A stretch of 5,376 bases of DNA from an uncultured Oscillospiraceae bacterium (GCA_900757415.1 CAAENU010000105.1:1-5376); one strand, 5' to 3'; positions 1-5,376 are shown, numbered from the stretch's first letter. Translations and numbers: made by a program. Notes: generated from the letters alone by a model not told the origin.

Positions 1-1043
1 GCGGCGGCTCGATCAAGCGCAACGGCGTGTACGATGAGATCATGGGTATCCTGAATGCCGCAGGCAAGCGCATCGTGGAGTTCTCCGGTATCATGTCCAA
101 CCCCACCTATGCCAAGGCGCAGGAGGGCGCAAAGCTGGCGCGGGAGAATCATGTGGACCTTATCCTCGCCGTGGGCGGCGGCAGCGTGTCAGATTGCTGC
201 AAGGTCATCTCCGCGCAGGCCAAACTGGACGAGGACATTTGGGAACTGGAGAACACCAAGCACACATTCCCAACGGAGTTTATCCCCCTCGGCACCATCG
301 TCACGGTGTTCGGTACCGGCAGCGAGATGAATAACGGTGCCGTCATCACCCACGAGGAAAAGAAAATCAAGGGCGCTCTTTGGGGCGCACAGGCGGATTT
401 TGCCTTCCTCGACCCCAGCTACACGCTGTCCGTTCCCATGAAGCAGGTTATTTCCGGCGCGTTCGACACGCTGAGCCACGCGATGGAAACCTACTTCGGC
501 AAGCCGGATGAAAACAATCTTTCCGATGACTTGGGCGAAGCCGTCATGCGCAGCGTCATCCGCAACATCCGCGTTCTGCTGACCGACCCGGAGAATTACG
601 ATGCCCGCAGTGAGCTGGCGTGGGCGTCCGCGATGGCAGAGAACGGCGTTCTGAAGATCGGAAAAGTCACGGACTTCCAGTGCCATATGCTGGAGCACCA
701 GTTGGGCGCGTACACCAACTGCAACCACGGTGCGGGGCTGGCGGTGATCCACCCCGTTCTGTACCGCCATATCTACAAGCCCGGCGCAGCGCGGTTTGCA
801 CGGTTTGCGCAGAATGTCTGGGGTGTCGCACCCAAGGGAAGCATTGAGGAGACGGCTGCTGCCGGTATCGACGCGCTGGCTGCGTTCATCAAGGAAATTG
901 GTCTGCCGACCAGCTTTGCAGAGCTTGGCATCCCCGCCGATACGGACTTCCGTGCCATTGCGGATTCCACCGTTTTCACCGAGGGCTGCTGCAAAAAGCT
1001 GACCCACGATGAAATATATGACATTCTCTGCGAATGTAAATAA
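1..1043 (+). CDS. Iron-containing alcohol dehydrogenase, YqhD/butanol dehydrogenase type (5' partial)
   Basis: NAD(P)H-dependent reduction of aldehydes to alcohols (or the reverse) in the cytosol by a group III, metal-dependent alcohol dehydrogenase. The frame is already open at base 3 and begins GGSIKRNG, the nucleotide-binding GGGS loop found near residue 40 of YqhD/BdhA proteins, so about 40 N-terminal residues lie upstream of the window. Counting from the GTG codon at 27 as residue 1, the second glycine motif GGGSVSDCCK is at 50-59. The four expected metal ligands are present as D147, H151, H220 and H234, and their spacings (4, 69 and 14) match those I recall for YqhD. The conserved extra His of the HxxxH is H224. 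The GTG at 27 is an internal valine, not the start. TAA is at 1041-1043. The GGGS loop resembles NADPH-preferring YqhD members, but cofactor and substrate cannot be fixed from sequence. The family call is very secure. Confidence 0.95.
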   Translation, partial: GGSIKRNGVYDEIMGILNAAGKRIVEFSGIMSNPTYAKAQEGAKLARENHVDLILAVGGGSVSDCCKVISAQAKLDEDIWELENTKHTFPTEFIPLGTIVTVFGTGSEMNNGAVITHEEKKIKGALWGAQADFAFLDPSYTLSVPMKQVISGAFDTLSHAMETYFGKPDENNLSDDLGEAVMRSVIRNIRVLLTDPENYDARSELAWASAMAENGVLKIGKVTDFQCHMLEHQLGAYTNCNHGAGLAVIHPVLYRHIYKPGAARFARFAQNVWGVAPKGSIEETAAAGIDALAAFIKEIGLPTSFAELGIPADTDFRAIADSTVFTEGCCKKLTHDEIYDILCECK

Positions 1044-1060
1044 AACTAAAATTGAATTGA

Positions 1061-1065
1061 AAGGA
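1061..1065 (+). promoter_or_regulatory. Ribosome binding site for the ATG at 1076
   Basis: AAGGA lies ten bases before the ATG at 1076 in the 32-base gap after the alcohol dehydrogenase. It supports 1076 as the true initiation codon of the flavodoxin lipoprotein, even though that ATG is out of frame with the body of the gene. An alternative ATG at 1065 runs into TGA at 1077 after four codons and is not a usable start. Confidence 0.7.
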
Positions 1066-1075
1066 TGATTTTATC

Positions 1076-1754
1076 ATGAAAAAAACTGACTGCACTACTG
1101 CTGAGTGTCGTGCTCGTACTTAGCCTTGCCGCCTGCGGCTCTGCCAACAAGCCTGCATCTTCCACCACGCAGCCCGAAACCTCTGCGCCGACCGAACAGC
1201 CCGCCACGGAACCGTCTGAAAGCTCCTCGACCGCTCCCGCAGAATCCGAGCCGGAGACCCAGCCCGAGACCGGCAAGACACTAGTGGTCTACTACTCCGC
1301 TTCCGGTAACACCGAGCGGGTGGCCAAGGATATTGCAGAGGCAGCCGGTGCCGACCTCTTTGAGATTGTTCCCACTGAAGTCTACACCAGCGATGATCTG
1401 GATTGGACGAACCCCGACAGCCGCGTCAGCCGTGAACATGATGACGAGTCCCTGCGGGATGTGCCCCTGACCACCACTGAAGTTCCCGATTGGGATTCCT
1501 ATGACACCGTGTTCATCGGTTATCCCATCTGGTGGGGTATCGCAGCGTGGCCCGTGGACACCTTTGTAAAAAACAATGATTTCACCGGCAAGACCGTCAT
1601 CCCCTTTGCCACTTCTTCCTCCTCCGGCATGGGTCAGAGCGGCAGTTTGCTGGCCGACATGGCCGGTACCGGCGAGTGGCAGGAAGGCCAGCGGTTCTCC
1701 TCCGACGTTTCCAGTGATGATGTGCAGTCCTGGGTCAATGGACTGGGTCTGTAA
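1076..1754 (+). CDS. Flavodoxin-domain lipoprotein with an apparent frameshift in its signal peptide
   Basis: Predicted membrane-anchored, surface-exposed flavodoxin that would bind FMN and carry electrons; its partner is unknown. The ATG at 1076 reads MKK and then, through a run of seven A, enters a frame that stops at TAG 1121. Dropping one A restores a textbook lipoprotein signal peptide: MKK, a Leu/Val-rich core, and lipobox LAAC with C20. A Ser/Thr/Pro/Glu-rich linker follows (about residues 23-67), then a flavodoxin domain (about 68-225 in the corrected 225-residue protein). The FMN phosphate loop is YSASGNT (73-79), followed by GYPIWWG (148-154) and a Ser/Gly-rich loop near 180-190. 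The domain resembles the Flavodoxin_4 group. Without correction the frame opens after TGA 1077-1079, and its first usable codon other than CTG is GTG 1110, which would lose half the signal. TAA is at 1752-1754. The cause may be sequencing error, a recent mutation or phase variation. The domain call is secure; functionality is uncertain. Confidence 0.85.
1079..1085 (+). other. A7 homopolymer frameshift site in the flavodoxin start region
   Basis: Seven consecutive A follow the ATG at 1076. Six would give ATG AAA AAA CTG and join the start codon to the signal-peptide frame; with seven, the ATG frame ends at TAG 1121-1123 after 15 codons. Nine A, or a two-base backward slip, would also restore the frame. 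The run could be a slippage-prone contingency tract, a transcriptional slippage site or a simple indel error. Confidence 0.8.
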
Positions 1755-2878
1755 TGCGTAGGAACAGAGTTTTCGCCGCAATGCTTGCAATTCTCATGGT
1801 CGTGTCGCTGACCGCCTGTGGCCAGGAGTCCGTCGGGACTCCCGGCGGTGAGCTGGAAAACGGCGTTGCGGCTATTGAGGATGCTATGACAACGAAACCA
1901 AACGAAAGCAGTTCTGCTTCCACCACCCCCATTGATGATCTGCGCGATGGATCTTCGACGGACACCGTAGCCACGCCGGGCGATTTTCCTGATGCATACA
2001 ACTACGGCAGCGGCAAGATTTCCGATTATTCCCGCACAGCCATGCTGCAAAAGATGCCGGAACCGGCAGGTAATAACACCGTGCTGAACACGGCAGCGGA
2101 CTCTGCAAACATTCAAGTGCTCTATCTCTGGGAGGAAGGCAATGTCCCCGCCAGGACGAAATTTACGCAGGACATGACCGGATATTTCGATGACTGGAAC
2201 TTCCGCCCCTATGTCACCGCTATCCCCGTCCGGGATGGCGTGAAGCCAAAAGGCGCGGTGGTGCTGATGGCGGGCGGCGCTTATCAGTTCCGGGGCAACT
2301 ACACCGATTCGCTGCCCACCGCCGCAGCACTGCGAGAGCTGGGCTTTCAGACCTTCATCGTAGACTACCGCCTGTCTCCCTATACGCAGGAGGAAGGTGC
2401 GCTGGATGTGGCGAGAGCCGTCCGTTTTGTCCGCAAAAATGCGGAGATCTATGGTATTGACCCAGATGATATTGCCGTCATGGGCTTTTCGGCGGGCGGC
2501 ATTCAGGCCGGTGAATTTCTGATGCACTATGACGAAGATGTGACCGGCACGGCGCTGGACAGCACCTATGTGCCGGACGAGCTGGACGCCGTTCTCGCCT
2601 ATGCCTCCGCCGCAGGCATGATCTATTCCTTCTATGGCCGCCTCAGCGTGGGAAATATGGATGCAAGCTGGTTGGCTGAGGGCAATTTGCCGCCGACCTT
2701 CTATGTCTACGGCACCGAGGACCCCTTCTATCGTCAGTTCCAGCAGCAATATGATGTGATCTCCGGAACGGGCATTTCCACCGGGCGCATCGTGCTGAAC
2801 GGCTGGCCTCACGGCTTCGGCTCCGATGGTGGTTGGGTCAAGGACTACGCCGCATGGCTGGAAACAATTTTCGCATAA
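1754..2878 (+). CDS. Alpha/beta-hydrolase lipoprotein (acetylesterase-like)
   Basis: Predicted serine hydrolase anchored to the outer face of the membrane, probably an esterase or deacetylase on a small or carbohydrate-derived ester; the substrate is not known. The 374-residue product starts with a lipoprotein signal: MRRNR, a hydrophobic core, and lipobox LTAC with C22. A variable linker runs to about residue 115, and an alpha/beta-hydrolase domain fills about 150-374. The oxyanion-loop region reads MAGGAYQFRG (172-181), where relatives commonly have PGGGY. The nucleophile elbow is GFSAGG with S246. D323 in TEDPF is the likely acid, and H353 in WPHGFG completes the triad. The ATG overlaps the previous stop (TAATG), and no good ribosome binding site precedes it, so translation probably depends on coupling to the flavodoxin gene. 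This start is chosen because it alone gives the full signal peptide. TAA is at 2876-2878. The fold is secure, the specificity is not. Confidence 0.88.
   Translation: MRRNRVFAAMLAILMVVSLTACGQESVGTPGGELENGVAAIEDAMTTKPNESSSASTTPIDDLRDGSSTDTVATPGDFPDAYNYGSGKISDYSRTAMLQKMPEPAGNNTVLNTAADSANIQVLYLWEEGNVPARTKFTQDMTGYFDDWNFRPYVTAIPVRDGVKPKGAVVLMAGGAYQFRGNYTDSLPTAAALRELGFQTFIVDYRLSPYTQEEGALDVARAVRFVRKNAEIYGIDPDDIAVMGFSAGGIQAGEFLMHYDEDVTGTALDSTYVPDELDAVLAYASAAGMIYSFYGRLSVGNMDASWLAEGNLPPTFYVYGTEDPFYRQFQQQYDVISGTGISTGRIVLNGWPHGFGSDGGWVKDYAAWLETIFA
1821..1846 (+). repeat. Inverted repeat / potential mRNA hairpin inside the hydrolase gene
   Basis: GGAGTCC (1825-1831) and GGACTCC (1836-1842) are perfect inverted copies around a GTCG loop. 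After one A-C mismatch, GCC (1821-1823) pairs with GGC (1844-1846). The hairpin begins just after the lipobox cysteine codon. No T-run follows, so it is not an intrinsic terminator. A competing pairing of CCGCC (1812-1816) with GGCGG (1844-1848) is also possible. Function, if any, is unknown. Confidence 0.5.
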
Positions 2879-2882
2879 GGAG
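2877..2882 (+). promoter_or_regulatory. Ribosome binding site that fixes the GTG 2891 start
   Basis: AAGGAG overlaps the stop codon of the hydrolase gene and sits eight bases before GTG 2891. The earlier in-frame GTG at 2882 overlaps this site and cannot use it. The TTG at 2888 would have only five bases of spacing. GTG 2891 also gives the expected flavodoxin-fold beginning, VKALLVNGSP. Confidence 0.8.
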
Positions 2883-2890
2883 TGATTTTG

Positions 2891-3511
2891 GTGAAAGCAC
2901 TGTTAGTAAACGGTAGTCCCCATCCAAGGGGCTGCACATATACCGCCCTGACCGAACTGAAAAATACCCTGGAGGCCGAGGGCATCGAAGTGGAACTGCT
3001 CCATATAGGCAACAAGGATATTCGCGGCTGCATTGCCTGCCGCAAGTGTCACGAAACCGGCAAGTGCGTGTTTGACGATGCTGTCAATGAAGTTGCGCCA
3101 AAGCTGGCGGAGGCGGATGCCTTTGTCATCGGCTGCCCGGTGTACTTTGCCTCTCCCGCAGGCGGAGCCATCTCCTTTATGGACCGACTGTTTTTCAGCA
3201 CCCTCGGCATCGACAAGACCATGAAGGTGGGCGCAGCGGTGGTTACCTGCCGCCGGGGCGGCAACACCGCCACCTTCGATGTGTTGAACAAGTATTTCAC
3301 CATGACCGGGATGCCGGTAGCATCCAGCCAGTATTGGAACATGGTCTACGGCGGCTCTGCCGAGGAAGTAGCGCAGGATGCCGAAGGCTTGCAGACCATG
3401 CGGACACTGGGACATAACATGGCGTTTATGATGAAGTCCTTCCAGTTGGGTAAGGAGCAGATTGGCTTGCCCCAGAAGGAACCGCTGATTTTCACAAACT
3501 TTCACAGATAA
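2891..3511 (+). CDS. Iron-sulfur-flavoprotein-like NAD(P)H-dependent reductase, flavodoxin fold
   Basis: Predicted cytosolic FMN protein of the NADPH-dependent FMN reductase / iron-sulfur flavoprotein group, moving electrons between NAD(P)H or ferredoxin and a small acceptor. The product is 206 residues with a GTG start. It opens with a beta strand and the FMN phosphate loop NGSPHPRGCT (7-16). The second flavin-contact segment GCPVYFASPAGG is at 81-92, followed by MDR. Between them is a compact cysteine cluster C47-x2-C50-x2-C53-x5-C59, which fits the CX2CX2CX4-7C pattern described for archaeal and clostridial iron-sulfur flavoproteins that bind a [4Fe-4S] cluster. The C-terminal region (about 125-206) carries a DVLNKYF segment and a helical tail, also usual for this group. 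It sits 12 bases after the hydrolase and 12 before the CMD-cupin gene, with its own strong ribosome binding site. The physiological acceptor is unknown. Confidence 0.88.
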   Translation: MKALLVNGSPHPRGCTYTALTELKNTLEAEGIEVELLHIGNKDIRGCIACRKCHETGKCVFDDAVNEVAPKLAEADAFVIGCPVYFASPAGGAISFMDRLFFSTLGIDKTMKVGAAVVTCRRGGNTATFDVLNKYFTMTGMPVASSQYWNMVYGGSAEEVAQDAEGLQTMRTLGHNMAFMMKSFQLGKEQIGLPQKEPLIFTNFHR

Positions 3512-3516
3512 GGGGG
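3511..3516 (+). promoter_or_regulatory. Ribosome binding site for the CMD-cupin gene
   Basis: AGGGGG begins on the last base of the preceding stop codon and lies seven bases before ATG 3524. This supports that start. Confidence 0.6.
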
Positions 3517-3523
3517 CTGCATT

Positions 3524-4273
3524 ATGAGAAAAATTACAGCAGGCAGAGATGTGCTTGGTGAATTTGCGCCGAAGTTCGCACAGCTCAATGATGATGTTCT
3601 TTTCGGTGAGGTTTGGAGCCGGGAAAACGAGCTTTCCGCCCGTGACCGTTCCCTCATCACCGTGACAGCGCTGATGGCGCAGGGGCTGACGGATACCTCC
3701 TTCGGTCATCATCTGGCAATGGCAAAAGAAAACGGGATCACCCGCAGTGAAATTGCGGAGATCCTGACACACGCCGCATTTTATGCGGGTTGGCCGAAAG
3801 CATGGGCGGCGTTCCGCATGGCAAAGGATATCTGGGCAGACGAGGAAAGCACCGACGAAAAGCAGCGTCATCAAAACAGTATGATATTTCCCATCGGAGC
3901 GCCCAATGACGGTTTCGCACAATATTTCAGCGGGCAGAGCTATCTTGCGCCGGTTTCCACGGCGCAGGTCAAAATATTCAATGTAACCTTTGAACCCGGC
4001 TGCCGCAACAACTGGCATATCCACGAGGCGGACAAGGGCGGCGGGCAGATCCTTATCTGCGTGGCCGGGCGCGGTTACTATCAGGAATGGGGCAAAGAGC
4101 CGCAGGAACTGCACCCCGGCGATGTGATCAACATTATGCCCGGTGTAAAGCACTGGCACGGCGCTGCGCCGGACAGCTGGTTTTCCCATCTGGCGGTGGA
4201 AGTACCTGGAGAAAACTGCCGCAGTCAGTGGTGTGAGCCGGTGAGTGAAGAAGATTATCAAAAGCTAAAATAA
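3524..4273 (+). CDS. Carboxymuconolactone decarboxylase-like domain fused to a cupin
   Basis: A 249-residue two-domain cytosolic protein. Residues about 1-108 are an all-helical carboxymuconolactone decarboxylase (CMD)-like domain with ELSARDRSLITVTALMAQG (36-54), GHHLAMAKENG (61-71) and HAAFYAGWP (83-91). It has no cysteine, so it lacks the CxxC thiol pair of AhpD-type peroxidases. Residues about 120-240 are a single cupin barrel. The first motif supplies H165 and H167, with Q175 at the approximate place of the usual Glu; the second, GDVINIMPGVKHWHG (199-213), supplies H210 as the last metal ligand. Fusions of this type are known in bacteria and archaea and are usually annotated only by domain. 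Either a metal-dependent isomerase/decarboxylase step or a binding role is possible, and neither can be chosen from sequence. The gene lies 12 bases after the iron-sulfur flavoprotein-like gene and 11 before the next flavin reductase, consistent with one transcript. Confidence 0.9.
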   Translation: MRKITAGRDVLGEFAPKFAQLNDDVLFGEVWSRENELSARDRSLITVTALMAQGLTDTSFGHHLAMAKENGITRSEIAEILTHAAFYAGWPKAWAAFRMAKDIWADEESTDEKQRHQNSMIFPIGAPNDGFAQYFSGQSYLAPVSTAQVKIFNVTFEPGCRNNWHIHEADKGGGQILICVAGRGYYQEWGKEPQELHPGDVINIMPGVKHWHGAAPDSWFSHLAVEVPGENCRSQWCEPVSEEDYQKLK

Positions 4274-4277
4274 GGAG
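4272..4277 (+). promoter_or_regulatory. Ribosome binding site for the short flavin reductase
   Basis: AAGGAG overlaps the stop codon of the CMD-cupin gene and lies seven bases before ATG 4285. The stop-plus-AAGGAG arrangement is the same as at 2876-2882. Confidence 0.7.
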
Positions 4278-4284
4278 CATTGCT

Positions 4285-4734
4285 ATGAGCATTTTATTTA
4301 TCAACGGCAGTCCCAACAAAAACGGGAACACCGCTGCACTGGCGGCGGAGCTGCTGAAAGATCACGAATATGAAACCCTGAATCTGACTGACTACACCAT
4401 CGGTGCTTTCGGTCAGAATCTCCCCGGTGACGAGCTGAATGCCGTTATTGCCGCCATGAAGAAGGCGGACACCATCGTCATCGGCTCTCCTGTCTACTGG
4501 CACAATATCTGCGGCAGCGTCCGCAATGTGCTGGACCGGTTCTATGGTAAGGTGGAAAACGGTTCGCTGTCCGGCCGCAGGCTGTACTTTGTATTTCAGG
4601 GCGCTGCCCCTGAAAAATGGATGCTGGAGGCGGGCGAGTACACCATGAAGCGCTTCGCCGCGCTCTACGGCATGGCCTATGGCGGCATGGTGACCAACAA
4701 AGCCGAGGCTGTCCAGCTAAACAAGGAAGTGTAA
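4285..4734 (+). CDS. Short NADPH-dependent FMN reductase / flavodoxin-fold protein
   Basis: A 149-residue cytosolic flavoprotein likely to bind FMN and take electrons from NAD(P)H. It opens MSILFINGSPNKNGNT, with the phosphate loop at 7-16. The segment GSPVYWHNICGSVRNVLDRF (67-86) is the second flavin-contact region, which aligns by eye with GCPVYFASPAGG...MDR in the upstream iron-sulfur-flavoprotein-like gene. Unlike that gene it has no cysteine cluster; the only Cys is C77. It is shorter than typical 170-200-residue relatives, mainly through compact loops between the first strand and residue 60, but both flavin-contact motifs and a complete C-terminal helix-strand pair are present, so it does not look truncated. 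The start is supported by AAGGAG at 4272. It ends one base before the ATG of the aldo/keto reductase. It could serve as an FMN reductase, quinone or nitro reductase, or electron donor; the sequence does not decide. Confidence 0.88.
   Translation: MSILFINGSPNKNGNTAALAAELLKDHEYETLNLTDYTIGAFGQNLPGDELNAVIAAMKKADTIVIGSPVYWHNICGSVRNVLDRFYGKVENGSLSGRRLYFVFQGAAPEKWMLEAGEYTMKRFAALYGMAYGGMVTNKAEAVQLNKEV
4723..4729 (+). promoter_or_regulatory. Ribosome binding site for the aldo/keto reductase, inside the preceding gene
   Basis: AAGGAAG lies within the last codons of the flavin reductase gene, six bases before ATG 4736. Only one base (4735) separates the stop from this ATG, so translation of the two genes is probably coupled. 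Confidence 0.65.
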
Positions 4735-4735
4735 A

Positions 4736-5376
4736 ATGCAGTACCGTACTTTGGGGAGTGATTTGACCGTTTCCGCTGTTGGCCTTGGATGTATGGGCAT
4801 GAGTCACGCCTATGGTGCACCGGCCGACAAAAAGGAAATGACGGAGCTGCTGGCACAGGCAGTGGATCTGGGCTATACCTTCTTTGATACTGCGGAGGTC
4901 TATGGTACACCGGAGCACCCACATGACAATGAGGAACTGGTGGGGGCGGCGCTGAAGCCCTATCGGGACAAAATCGTGCTTGCCACCAAGTTTGGCATTC
5001 ACTTTGACATGAGCAGCACCGCCACCAATAAGCCGCTGGTACCGGATTCCCGTCCGGAGGTCATCCGTGCATCGGTGGAAGCGTCTCTGAAACGGCTGGG
5101 CACCGACCACATTGACCTGTATTACCAGCACCGGCTGGACCCGAAGATCCCCATTGAGGAAGTGGCGGGCGTAATGGCCGACCTCATCCGCGAGGGCAAG
5201 ATCACCCACTGGGGGCTGTCCGAAGCCACGGAGGACACCATCCGCCGCGCCCATGCGGTCTGCCCGGTGACAGCCATCCAGAACCGCTATTCTATGATGG
5301 CACGTTGGCATGAAGATCTGTTTCCTGTGTTGGAAGAACTGCACATCGGCTATGTGGCGTTCTCGCCGCTGGCTAA
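4736..5376 (+). CDS. Aldo/keto reductase (3' partial)
   Basis: NAD(P)H-dependent reduction of aldehydes or ketones by a cytosolic TIM-barrel enzyme. The window holds 213 residues and the frame is still open at its end; relatives are about 320-330 residues, so roughly the last third is missing. The start MQYRTLGSDLTVSAVGLG is typical of the YajO/IolS-like and AKR13-like bacterial groups. All four catalytic-tetrad residues are present: D51 and Y56 in FDTAEVYG, K85 in ATKFG, and H132 in YQHR. The GKITHWGLSEA segment (154-164) and IQNRYSMMAR (181-190) match the barrel strands leading to the cofactor pocket. The cofactor phosphate-binding C-terminal loop is outside the window, so NADPH versus NADH preference cannot be judged. 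The gene starts one base after the flavin reductase stop and is the last gene seen in the operon. Substrate is unknown; the family call is very secure. Confidence 0.95.
   Translation, partial: MQYRTLGSDLTVSAVGLGCMGMSHAYGAPADKKEMTELLAQAVDLGYTFFDTAEVYGTPEHPHDNEELVGAALKPYRDKIVLATKFGIHFDMSSTATNKPLVPDSRPEVIRASVEASLKRLGTDHIDLYYQHRLDPKIPIEEVAGVMADLIREGKITHWGLSEATEDTIRRAHAVCPVTAIQNRYSMMARWHEDLFPVLEELHIGYVAFSPLA

Noticed and set aside
189..1007. A 272-codon open frame on the minus strand
   Set aside because: Fully antisense to the alcohol dehydrogenase, which has all its metal ligands; no domain is recognisable in the minus frame.
1044..1075. Possible internal promoter in the AT-rich gap
   Set aside because: Only 32 bases, mostly taken by the ribosome binding site; no paired -35 and -10 elements at suitable spacing.
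1110..1754. GTG 1110 as the real start of the flavodoxin
   Set aside because: It would remove the Lys-rich head and half of the signal core, and has no ribosome binding site. The ATG at 1076 with an indel explains the sequence better.
1634..2812. A 392-codon open frame on the minus strand
   Set aside because: Antisense to the flavodoxin end and the hydrolase, no domain or credible start context; explained by codon bias of the real genes.
2882..3511. GTG 2882 as start of the iron-sulfur-flavoprotein-like gene
   Set aside because: It overlaps the AAGGAG that must serve the gene; GTG 2891 has correct spacing and gives the usual N-terminus.
2903..4261. A 452-codon open frame on the minus strand
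   Set aside because: It runs antisense across three well-recognised + strand genes and their boundaries, has no recognisable domain, and is rich in His, Cys and Arg as expected for a shadow of GC-rich codons.
4478..5344. A 288-codon open frame on the minus strand
   Set aside because: Antisense to the flavin reductase and to an aldo/keto reductase with all four catalytic residues; composition is that of a shadow frame.
1..5376. Mobile elements, CRISPR arrays, tRNA or rRNA genes
   Set aside because: No transposase or integrase motifs, no spaced direct repeats, no terminal inverted repeats and no RNA gene signatures were seen; the window is almost fully coding.

Overview
The window reads as part of a single-direction gene cluster from a moderately GC-rich anaerobic Firmicute, most likely a gut clostridium of the Oscillospiraceae/Lachnospiraceae kind. 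That placement is inference. It rests on strong AAGGAG-type ribosome binding sites, clostridial-looking lipoprotein signal peptides, and the mix of iron alcohol dehydrogenase, flavodoxin-fold and CMD-cupin genes. All seven genes lie on the + strand. The gaps between them are between -1 and 32 bases, apart from a short ambiguity over one start codon. No terminator or convincing promoter was seen, so this looks like the middle of one operon. Its beginning and any regulator lie outside the window.

Layout: (1) 1-1043, the C-terminal ~90% of an iron-containing alcohol dehydrogenase of the YqhD/butanol dehydrogenase type, cut by the window start. (2) 1076-1754, a lipoprotein-anchored flavodoxin whose ATG is out of frame with the rest of the gene because of a seven-A run at 1079-1085. 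(3) 1754-2878, a lipoprotein alpha/beta-hydrolase (esterase-like) overlapping gene 2 by one base (TAATG) and lacking a clear ribosome binding site. (4) 2891-3511, a flavodoxin-fold reductase with a compact C-x2-C-x2-C-x5-C cluster typical of iron-sulfur flavoproteins. (5) 3524-4273, a carboxymuconolactone-decarboxylase-like domain fused to a cupin. (6) 4285-4734, a short NADPH-dependent FMN reductase/flavodoxin-fold protein. (7) 4736 to the window end, an aldo/keto reductase missing its C-terminal third.

Together the genes suggest a reductive detoxification or small-molecule reduction cassette. Two nicotinamide-dependent carbonyl reductases (iron ADH and AKR) and two cytosolic flavin reductases would act inside the cell. 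A flavodoxin-like and an esterase-like lipoprotein would sit on the outer face of the membrane. The substrate cannot be read from the sequence. The most unusual points are the frameshifted start of the surface flavodoxin, with a likely knock-on effect on the coupled hydrolase, and the repeated use of the flavodoxin fold in three different formats within one operon.
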